Assembly (NCBI GenBank): GCA_964502465.1
Contig: CAZCWX010000380.1
Coordinates: forward strand, 1 to 6,931
Length of the DNA stretch: 6,931 nt
Reading direction: 5' to 3'
Source: CAZCWX01 sp964502465
GTDB taxonomy: Bacteria; Desulfobacterota; Binatia; Bin18
The first letter of the stretch is position 1, and the number at the start of each line of letters is the position of its first letter. The position numbers and the translations under genes are program-made. The notes below the pieces were generated by a model. That model did not search any database. It saw only the letters and a list, made by a program, of their open reading frames with translations, and was not told the DNA's origin. Shown piece after piece: positions 1 to 4,900 of this stretch.

Positions 1-116
1 GTTTGGGCACCACCGTGGAGACACACAAACGGCGGTTTTCCCTCTGTACCCCAGTCGAGATAGTGGAAACGCAGCCCACGCACAGTCAACGTGCGATCTT
101 GATACAAGTTCGGCAT
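1..116 (-). CDS. alpha/beta-fold hydrolase, N-terminal part, cut by window edge
   Basis: Thirty-eight codons are visible before the window ends. The start is ATG at 116-114, preceded at good spacing by a strong Shine-Dalgarno (AAAGGAGG, then TTCC, then ATG). The visible protein starts MPNLYQDRTLTVRGLRFHYL and runs on through DWGTEGKPPF to VCLHGGAQ. This is the usual opening of alpha/beta hydrolases: a beta-hairpin ('G..hYldWG'), a short proline-containing turn, a hydrophobic strand and the HGG oxyanion-hole motif at about residues 34-36. The nucleophile elbow and the catalytic acid and histidine lie outside the window, so the substrate cannot be judged. It has the same orientation as the upstream amidohydrolase, 115 bp away, and could be co-transcribed with it. 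The family call is fairly secure; the specific activity is unknown. Confidence 0.8.
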   Translation of the reverse strand, partial: MPNLYQDRTLTVRGLRFHYLDWGTEGKPPFVCLHGGAQ

Positions 117-231
117 GGAACCTCCTTTTCCTCATCGCCTCATTCTCTCATCGATCGCCCAGCAATTGATCGCCGGGCGGAGGAACGGGAACCAGGTTGT
201 TACGCAGTGTACCAATCTGCCGTAGTCTGAT

Positions 232-1353
232 TTAGAGCCCATACACCCTCGCAACGTTTTCTCCCAGAATCTTCCGTCGCGCGCTTTCAGGTAAAGGCTC
301 GAGCTGTTTCTTGGCTTCTGCCACTGGATTGGTATACCCCTCGGCGTGGGGCACGTCTGAGCCAAAAAAGAATTTGTCCTCACCCAATAGCGCTACTGTG
401 GCTGACAATGTCCGCTCTTCTGGATCGACTGATACCCAGACTTGGCGCTGAAAATACTCATTGGCTGAATGCTTCATCCCCGACAGCTGCCCGAGGTATT
501 GATACCGATGATCAATGCCGTCGAGCCACTCGACCAGCCAGCCACTCTGTGTCTCGGCCAACACGACATTCAACCGTGGAAATCGTTCGAACACTCCATC
601 ATAGATCATGGTGGTAAACGCCTGGCGGGTGTCGAGTCGCGTCATCATCGAGGAGTACATTAATTTCGACGCCCCGGCTCTTTTGTACCAAGCACTGCCC
701 ATGTAATCGGCCCACACGACCAAATGGATACCCACAGGGATCCCTCTCTCCTGTGCCTCAGCCCAGAAGGGATCATAATAGGGATGCCCAAAGCTACGGC
801 CTTGGTGCGGGCGTGAGCCAACGAAGACCGCCTTCATCCCTAATTTGGCCACACGTTTCAGTTCCTGAATGGCTTCTTCCACATCTCGCAACGAGAGGTG
901 GGCCACCGGCACAAGGCGATCACGGTATGGTGAGCACACTTCCCACAGCCAATTGTTATAGGCTCGGCAGTGCGCAGCAGCTAGCGCCGGATCCTCAATG
1001 TCCCCCTCCCAAAACAACCCCCAGGTAGGATAAATGAATTGCTTATCAATCCCTTCAGCATCCAACCACTTCACTCGCTCCCCTGGGTCATATGCCGCTG
1101 GAATGCCATCCTCGTAGGTGAGCTCCAAGATGCGTTCATGCTGTCCAAACCCGATCAGCAGCGGAATAACATGCCGAAAGAACTCTGGCGGCTCCAGGGG
1201 AGAAATCCTCCCTTCAACAATGGCTTGTTGGAGCCCGGTCTCCCTGTCCCGCCTCACATGGAACGCGCGCTCGCGATATTGCGGCTCGATATAGCGCAAC
1301 CACAGATCTAGCGGCTCGGCAAAGTGGGCATCGGCATCAATGATGAGCGACAT
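232..1353 (-). CDS. amidohydrolase family 2 (ACMSD-like) metal-dependent hydrolase
   Basis: A 373-residue TIM-barrel metal hydrolase of the amidohydrolase-2 family (the family of ACMSD and gamma-resorcylate decarboxylase). Such cytosolic enzymes hydrolyse or decarboxylate small, often aromatic or cyclic, substrates; the substrate here cannot be read. Visible landmarks are the N-terminal metal motif DADAH (residues 6-10, D-x-H in place of the classical H-x-H), PTWG near 109-112, the strand LVPVAHLSL near 147-155, GIH (H210), the FPRLNVVLAE strand ending in E267, and FGSDVPH (330-336) with the conserved catalytic/metal Asp333. The C-terminus has the family's typical 'KILGENVARVYGL' helix. I choose the ATG at 1353 because AGGAGGG sits about 8 nt upstream and the barrel's first strand starts immediately. 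A longer in-frame start at 1488 would add 45 residues with no family character. The family is confident, the function open. Confidence 0.9.
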   Translation of the reverse strand: MSLIIDADAHFAEPLDLWLRYIEPQYRERAFHVRRDRETGLQQAIVEGRISPLEPPEFFRHVIPLLIGFGQHERILELTYEDGIPAAYDPGERVKWLDAEGIDKQFIYPTWGLFWEGDIEDPALAAAHCRAYNNWLWEVCSPYRDRLVPVAHLSLRDVEEAIQELKRVAKLGMKAVFVGSRPHQGRSFGHPYYDPFWAEAQERGIPVGIHLVVWADYMGSAWYKRAGASKLMYSSMMTRLDTRQAFTTMIYDGVFERFPRLNVVLAETQSGWLVEWLDGIDHRYQYLGQLSGMKHSANEYFQRQVWVSVDPEERTLSATVALLGEDKFFFGSDVPHAEGYTNPVAEAKKQLEPLPESARRKILGENVARVYGL

Positions 1354-1633
1354 GGCTTCTCCCTCCTGTTGATAGAGTGAACACAAGAGCACTATTCTGC
1401 TTCCATATCTCTGAATAGATAAAAGGGGGCGCTCATATCGGAAAATGGCTGGGGTATGATATTGCATTGGTTTTGAGCGCACAAGCAAGGGGTCAGCGAG
1501 GAGAGAGTGCCAATGTTGGAGTGTCCCCTCACGGAGTTGATGGACGAAGAGGCCTGTTACGAGTTTCTGTTGGGCGTCTTGCAGCCCAAAGGGTTGCGAT
1601 GATGAACATTTAGCATCCCTACGTGTTTCAACC
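1354..1633. other. intergenic region with decayed IS fragment
   Basis: No intact gene is present between the amidohydrolase start and the end of the psp-linked operon. The part nearest the amidohydrolase (1354-1370) is its Shine-Dalgarno region. I see no convincing sigma-70 promoter; the best partial matches are weak. The only coding-like signal is the transposase stub at 1513-1602. No intrinsic terminator with a T-run is seen after the operon's last gene. Confidence 0.5.
1513..1602 (+). pseudogene. IS1595-type transposase N-terminal stub
   Basis: A 29-codon plus-strand reading frame begins MLECPLTELMDEEACYEF and ends in LQPKGLR followed by two TGA codons. This resembles the start of IS1595-superfamily transposases, in which a helix with 'deeaCyefLl.lL.P.GL' leads directly into a CPxCG zinc ribbon. 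Here the frame stops exactly where the zinc ribbon should begin, and nothing downstream looks like its continuation. A purine-rich GGAGAGAG lies about 6-8 nt before the ATG. The intact family is roughly ten times longer, so this is the edge of a deleted insertion sequence rather than a functional gene. The match is from memory of the family pattern over fewer than 30 residues and is therefore moderate. Confidence 0.5.
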
Positions 1634-2110
1634 CTAGGGTAGTCTGCAGTTGCGCTTCTTCACAAAAGGCATGCTGGATTCCCGCTTTCGCAGGAATGAC
1701 ATCCTTTTGATTCCTTTCTCAGCCTCTCTCTCGGTTGGGAAATAGGCGCCCTTGCTATGAAGCGCAAGCCCAATCCCCCATCCCAAGAGTGGCCATTGGA
1801 ACCACCACGACCCTGAAGTCAGGACGTTCATCAGGAACAATGCCCCATTTACGATGACATAGGTCCACAGGTGTCCCTGAAAGCCTGCTTTGCGCCGCTC
1901 TACCCAGACCGTGCGGGCGTTGTCTTTTGCAATCTCCTGTTGTTCCTGTTCAATCGCGACGTCGAGGGTCCGGGGAGCAATACCGAGTTCCCGGGCAGTC
2001 TCTAACAACTCTTGGTGCGTAATGGCGTCCGCGCGCTGCAGGGTGAGGGCCCGCCGGATAATGCGGGTGACCTCCTCGCTTGTGTATTGCCTTGATACGG
2101 AATCATTCAT
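1634..2110 (-). CDS. 2TM-domain membrane protein, fourth gene of the psp operon
   Basis: A 158-residue protein with an N-terminal soluble helical region (about 8-65, including ELLETARELGIAPRTLDVAI, a 'leeiA.ELGI....v..Ai' segment common in front of such domains). It is followed by a 2TM domain (PF13239 type): basic ERRKAGFQGH, a first membrane helix at about 80-98 (WTYVIVNGALFLMNVLTS) and a second at about 101-119 containing the signature WWFQWPLLGWGIGLALH. The ATG at 2110 has TAGGAG 6 nt upstream. It follows pspC by 62 bp on the same strand with no terminator between, so co-transcription is likely. It is not PspD. A role in membrane-stress sensing or stabilisation is inferred from context only. 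Odd: residues from about 137 on (MSFLRKRESS...) are encoded by a REP-like palindrome, so the original C-terminus was probably near residue 136. Confidence 0.85.
   Translation of the reverse strand: MNDSVSRQYTSEEVTRIIRRALTLQRADAITHQELLETARELGIAPRTLDVAIEQEQQEIAKDNARTVWVERRKAGFQGHLWTYVIVNGALFLMNVLTSGSWWFQWPLLGWGIGLALHSKGAYFPTEREAEKGIKRMSFLRKRESSMPFVKKRNCRLP
1674..1702. repeat. REP-like palindrome overprinting a gene 3' end
   Basis: ATTCC (1678-1682), mismatch, GC, loop TTTC, GC, mismatch, GGAAT (1693-1697) forms a small imperfect hairpin flanked by CTGG and GACAT. It belongs to the widespread intergenic repeat type with the form CTGGATTCCcgcTTTCGCgGGAATGAC, whose minus-strand translation gives the well-known artefactual peptide SFLRKRES. 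It supplies codons ~137-146 of the 2TM-domain gene. No second copy is present in this window. Confidence 0.75.
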
Positions 2111-2172
2111 TCAGGGCTCCTACAGGGACGTTGGACGATCCCATATTCATGGATGAGAAAACGAAAACCTCA

Positions 2173-2556
2173 CTACTCATTCAACCTGCGGTTCCAGTCG
2201 TATTCACGTGAGGTGACAATACCCTCTATCCGCTGGATACGACGGTCGAGGTTGTCGTAGGTCCGCTTCAAGCGCTGTAACGCCATGTGTCGCGAGTTGG
2301 CGTAGGAGTGATAAAATTCCTGTTCCCCCGCTGTTTCCGGAGGCAGCACTGGCTCGGGTTTCATAAGCAGGGCAGCGAGAAAATACAAGATCACGATAGG
2401 CCAGACGCCAGAGAACACCAGCAAGACACAGGCGATGACCCGCATCCAGAACACTGAGAAATCAAAATGTTCTGCCAGGCCTTTACACACCCCCAGGATC
2501 ATCCCAGAGCGCGAACGATAGAGGCCATTCCGCTGTCCATCTGCAACTCGTATCAT
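2173..2556 (-). CDS. pspC: phage shock protein C (PspC), envelope-stress sensor
   Basis: A 127-residue inner-membrane protein, close to the usual enterobacterial PspC length. The PspC domain occupies roughly residues 10-66: GLYRSRSGMILGVCKGLAEHF, the hallmark basic/glycine-rich entry, then the hydrophobic stretch 35-65 (FWMRVIACVLLVFSGVWPIVILYFLAALLM). After a linker, the C-terminus carries a leucine-zipper-like helix (about 95-113, LQRLKRTYDNLDRRIQRIE) and the family-typical ending TSREYDWNRRLN. With PspB it senses envelope damage and recruits PspA away from PspF. The ATG overlaps the pspB stop in an ATGA arrangement, so the two are translationally coupled. The identification is secure. Confidence 0.95.
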   Translation of the reverse strand: MIRVADGQRNGLYRSRSGMILGVCKGLAEHFDFSVFWMRVIACVLLVFSGVWPIVILYFLAALLMKPEPVLPPETAGEQEFYHSYANSRHMALQRLKRTYDNLDRRIQRIEGIVTSREYDWNRRLNE

Positions 2557-2798
2557 TTGAGGTCTTCCTTTCTGTGTCGGTCGAGCAGGATCGTTTCGAG
2601 CGCTTCAACTCTTTCTTCTAACTTTGCCAGCCCCCGGTAGATCTCTTGTATGAGTTTGGTTTCCTCTGCCTGACGCTGTTGATTGTGCTCAGACGAGCCC
2701 CCTTTCCAGATTTTCAATGCCCTGAGAAAGATGATGCCAACCACAGCAGCGAAAATCGGCCCCAAGATTAACAGCACAACGAGACTTCCGGTGTTCAT
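2553..2798 (-). CDS. pspB: phage shock protein B (PspB)
   Basis: An 81-residue bitopic membrane protein with an N-terminal hydrophobic helix (about 4-28, LVVLLILGPIFAAVVGIIFL), a short basic turn (LKIWKGG) and a cytoplasmic coiled coil (about 40-75) ending LAKLEERVEALETILLDRH. The last segment corresponds to the 'RIQALESILDAEHP' region of the E. coli protein. PspB pairs with PspC to relay envelope stress to PspA. The gene starts 35 nt after pspA and its stop overlaps the start of pspC by 4 nt (ATGA). A purine-rich GAGAGAGGGA lies roughly 8-10 nt upstream of the ATG. Slightly longer than the usual ~74 residues. Sequence similarity is modest, but architecture and position make the call firm. 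Confidence 0.9.
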   Translation of the reverse strand: MNTGSLVVLLILGPIFAAVVGIIFLRALKIWKGGSSEHNQQRQAEETKLIQEIYRGLAKLEERVEALETILLDRHRKEDLK

Positions 2799-2833
2799 CT
2801 CAGCTTCCCTCTCTCTGTGCGCTCCTTTGCGCG

Positions 2834-3517
2834 CTAGGCCGCTGGGCTGTCGTCAGCCTTCTTCGTTCCAGAGGTTTTGAGGGCCTGGAGTTCTTTTTCG
2901 ATCTCTTCATCGCCTTCGAGGCGGGCAAACTCGTCTTCCAGTGGCTGCTTGCGACCAAAGTTGACCAGGTCTGCTTCGGCCTCCATGTGTTCAATCCGGT
3001 TCTCGAATTGTTCGAACCGGATCACCACGTCGCTGCTGTCGAAACGCCGGATCTCTTGCTGGGCGCGTTTTTTCTTCTGTGCATGGATATGGCGCTGCAC
3101 CAGGACGCGCTGCTTTTCGCGTGCCGTGTTGAGTTTGTCCTCAAGCTGGACCATATCCCCCTGGTATTGCTCCACCAAGGCATCACACTGCGTCAATTCC
3201 TTCTCCAGCGCGATGGCCCGTTCACGGTACCGGCGTTTCTCTATCAGTGCCTCGCGGGCCAGGTCTTCTCGGCCCTTATTGACGGCCAGTTGGGCTTTCT
3301 CTCCCCACTGCTTCGCACGGGTCAGGGCTTCATCCAGCTCTCGCTGGACTCTTTTCTTGGTCGCCATTACACCTGCACACGAGGCTTTAATCTCGACCAG
3401 GGTATCTTCCATCTCCTGGATCATAAGCCTGACCAGTTTCTCTGGGTCTTCAGCTTTATCGAGCATCGCGTTGATGTTCGAGCTGATGATATCGCGCACG
3501 CGGGTAAAAATACTCAT
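2834..3517 (-). CDS. pspA: phage shock protein A (PspA/IM30, ESCRT-III-like)
   Basis: A 227-residue, almost entirely helical coiled-coil protein, matching the usual ~222-residue PspA. The N-terminus MSIFTRVRDIISSNINAMLD (1-20) is the amphipathic helix that binds stressed membranes, and AEDPEKLVRLMIQEMEDTLV (22-41) is the most conserved family block. Further matches are EKAQLAVNKGREDLAREALIEK near 73-94, HMEAEADLVNFGRK (177-190) and LEDEFARLEGDEEIEKEL (193-210). PspA has two roles: it inhibits the PspF ATPase in unstressed cells, and on release it oligomerises on the inner membrane to preserve integrity and proton-motive force. It is the first gene of the operon, with GGAGAG upstream of the ATG and a sigma-54 promoter about 40-55 bp before the start. 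The tail after about 213 is short, Ala/Lys/Asp-rich and variable in the family. Confidence 0.97.
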   Translation of the reverse strand: MSIFTRVRDIISSNINAMLDKAEDPEKLVRLMIQEMEDTLVEIKASCAGVMATKKRVQRELDEALTRAKQWGEKAQLAVNKGREDLAREALIEKRRYRERAIALEKELTQCDALVEQYQGDMVQLEDKLNTAREKQRVLVQRHIHAQKKKRAQQEIRRFDSSDVVIRFEQFENRIEHMEAEADLVNFGRKQPLEDEFARLEGDEEIEKELQALKTSGTKKADDSPAA

Positions 3518-3556
3518 AGGTTCTCTCCATTACCGTAACATTGGTTTCATTCTTTG

Positions 3557-3572
3557 CGCAGGAACTATGCCA
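3557..3572 (-). promoter_or_regulatory. sigma-54 (-24/-12) promoter of pspABC
   Basis: Reading the minus strand, TGGCATAGTTCCTGCG matches the consensus TGGCACG-N4-TTGCW with the invariant GG and GC at exact spacing. Deviations are only at weakly conserved positions. Transcription should start about 12 nt past the GC, near 3546, giving a ~28-nt leader before pspA. PspF is the expected activator. Confidence 0.88.
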
Positions 3573-3624
3573 AGAGCACCTATATGCCTAAGTCTCTAAT
3601 TATGCAGCTGTTTGTTTCTTGTAT

Positions 3625-3639
3625 AGAGAAAAGCTCTCT
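3625..3639. promoter_or_regulatory. candidate PspF-binding site (proximal UAS)
   Basis: A perfect inverted repeat AGAGA-N5-TCTCT. Its centre lies about 86 bp upstream of the inferred pspA transcription start, inside the interval where PspF upstream activating sequences sit in enterobacteria. Assignment rests on symmetry and spacing only; a weak pspF promoter (TTGTAT/TATTTT, 3619-3647) would overlap it, compatible with autorepression. Confidence 0.4.
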
Positions 3640-3665
3640 GGTATTTTACACCACTATTTAGCAAA

Positions 3666-3678
3666 ATAGACCATCTAT
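3666..3678. promoter_or_regulatory. candidate PspF-binding site (distal UAS)
   Basis: Perfect inverted repeat ATAGACCATCTAT, sharing the TAGA/TCTA flavour of the proximal palindrome and centred about 40 bp (roughly four helical turns) from it, at about -126 from the inferred pspA start. It overlaps the most upstream possible ATG of pspF, which hints that pspF translation may really start downstream. Confidence 0.35.
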
Positions 3679-4759
3679 GAGATCAACTACCAAACGCAAT
3701 GAACCACGGTTGAGATCCACCACCCCATCCACTGTGTCGTACGTTGGTATGACCGAAGCGCTCGGGCAGTCCGAGGTGTTCCTCGCATTTCAGGAACGTC
3801 TCTCACGGGTCGCTCGGGTCAACCGGCCGGTGTTGTTGATCGGCGAACGCGGTACAGGAAAAGAACTAGCTGTATCCCGATTGCACTATCTCTCGCAACG
3901 CTGGCAGGGGCCACTGGTGGCGCTTAATTGTGCAACGCTCTCGCAGGCACTGATCGAGGCAGAACTCTTCGGCCATGAAGAGGGCGCGTTCACTGGCGCA
4001 ACGCGACGACGTGCAGGAAGATTCGAGGCCGCTCATGGAGGCACCCTCTTTCTCGATGAGATTGGCCAAATCCCGCTCGAGGTGCAGGAAAAGATTTTGC
4101 GCGTGGTTGAGTACGGCACTTTTGAGCGAGTAGGAAGCGCGCAGCCGATTCAGGTAGAGGTGCGCATCGTTGGTGCGACCAATGCTGATCTCGCAGCGCT
4201 CGCGGCGGCAGGCCGGTTCAAACGTGATCTGCTTGATCGTCTGTCATTCGAAGTCCTTTTCTTACCACCGCTGCGCGAACGCAGGGAAGACATTTTGCTG
4301 CTGGCAAATCATTTTGCTGCACGCATGGCTTTTGAACTAGATCGCACGGAGGTCCCAAGTTTTAGCGATGAAGCGGTCGCCGCACTAGAGCACTACTCCT
4401 GGCCTGGCAATGTACGCGAGTTGAAGAATGTCGTGGAGCGCGCTGTATATCGTGCTGAATCAGCACTGATCACCGATATTGTTTTCGATCCGTTTCGCGT
4501 CTCTGTCGCGAGTGACCTTCCCGCCGGAGAAGAGCAATCAAGAGCGCCCGTGCCAGAGAGAGACTCGGCTCTCGTCGATAAACGGATAGACAAGCCTTTT
4601 GCCGAGGCCGTCCAAGAACTGGAGATTCAGCTCTTACAGCAGGCGCTCACAGCAGCAAAGTATAATCAGAGAAAAGCCGCCCAGCTTCTCCGGCTCACCT
4701 ACCACCAGTTTCGCGCGCTCTATCGTAAACATCGGAAAACGGTGGTCAGTAGCCAGTAG
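3677..4759 (+). CDS. pspF: PspF, sigma-54 enhancer-binding activator of the psp operon
   Basis: A 360-residue sigma-54-dependent activator lacking a receiver domain, as PspF does. AAA+ landmarks: Walker A GERGTGKE (56-63), YLSQRW (71-76, containing the Trp that in E. coli PspF, W56, mediates PspA inhibition), the sigma-54-contacting loop GAFTGA (103-108), Walker B GGTLFLDE (121-128), FKRDLLDRL with the arginine finger (181-189), LPPLRERREDI (196-206) and WPGNVRELKN (242-251). A variable linker (~275-310) precedes a Fis-type helix-turn-helix, KYNQRKAAQLLRLTYHQFRA (328-347), nearly identical to the E. coli one. E. coli PspF is ~325 residues, and the first 24 residues here have no counterpart. 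ATG at 3749 (MTEALGQSEVF) fits the family start better; neither has a clear Shine-Dalgarno. One oddity is Lys182 where E. coli has Arg162. Confidence 0.96.
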   Translation: MRSTTKRNEPRLRSTTPSTVSYVGMTEALGQSEVFLAFQERLSRVARVNRPVLLIGERGTGKELAVSRLHYLSQRWQGPLVALNCATLSQALIEAELFGHEEGAFTGATRRRAGRFEAAHGGTLFLDEIGQIPLEVQEKILRVVEYGTFERVGSAQPIQVEVRIVGATNADLAALAAAGRFKRDLLDRLSFEVLFLPPLRERREDILLLANHFAARMAFELDRTEVPSFSDEAVAALEHYSWPGNVRELKNVVERAVYRAESALITDIVFDPFRVSVASDLPAGEEQSRAPVPERDSALVDKRIDKPFAEAVQELEIQLLQQALTAAKYNQRKAAQLLRLTYHQFRALYRKHRKTVVSSQ

Positions 4760-4769
4760 TCTTTCACTG

Positions 4770-4813
4770 TGGGTTTCCGAACAGCACATGAATGCTGGGA
4801 AACCCGCATTTTT
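4770..4813 (+). terminator. intrinsic terminator of pspF
   Basis: GGGTTTCC (4771-4778) pairs with GGAAACCC (4798-4805). An inner AGCA/TGCT stem closes a CATGAA loop, and the outer stem is followed by GC and a run of five T (4809-4813). It begins about 10 bp past the pspF stop and lies between two convergent genes. The T-run is on the plus-strand side only. Confidence 0.85.
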
Positions 4814-4820
4814 CCCGGTG

Positions 4821-4898
4821 TCAAGCGAAAAGGGAAGATTTGGGCTGTTCACAGAAGGGCGTCTCGACGAGGTCGTCTTCCCACTGGACCTTGCTCAT
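4821..4898 (-). pseudogene. truncated type I restriction HsdR-like N-terminal stub
   Basis: A 25-codon frame, MSKVQWEDDLVETPFCEQ followed by PKSSLFA and a stop. It starts 2 nt after the stop of the upstream ATPase gene, with GAGGA as a plausible ribosome site overlapping that stop. The segment 'EDDLVETPFCEQ' resembles the opening of type I restriction endonuclease R subunits ('..ED.LVE.PF..QL..LGW'), proteins of about 1000 residues. After residue ~18 the resemblance ends and the frame stops beside the pspF terminator. I infer that a deletion removed nearly the whole restriction gene. It could instead be a genuine tiny ORF or a chance match; the close coupling to the ATPase gene argues for a once-real gene. 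Confidence 0.45.
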
Positions 4899-4900
4899 GG

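Noticed and set aside
153..174. Direct GATCGCC repeat between the two hydrolase genes
   Set aside because: Seven bases repeated once in a GC-rich spacer is easily chance, and no promoter or terminator architecture goes with it.
1354..1488. N-terminal extension of the amidohydrolase to 1488
   Set aside because: The extra 45 residues are unlike the family, and the ATG at 1353 has a strong ribosome-binding site.
1678..1697. Hairpin as an intrinsic terminator of the psp operon
   Set aside because: The stem is short and mismatched, no T-run follows on either strand, and it lies inside the reading frame.
2877..3599. Long plus-strand frames (240 and 183 codons)
   Set aside because: They are antisense to pspA; the composition is Ser/Arg/Cys-rich as expected from the complement of a Glu/Lys/Ala coiled-coil gene, and they run through the sigma-54 promoter region.
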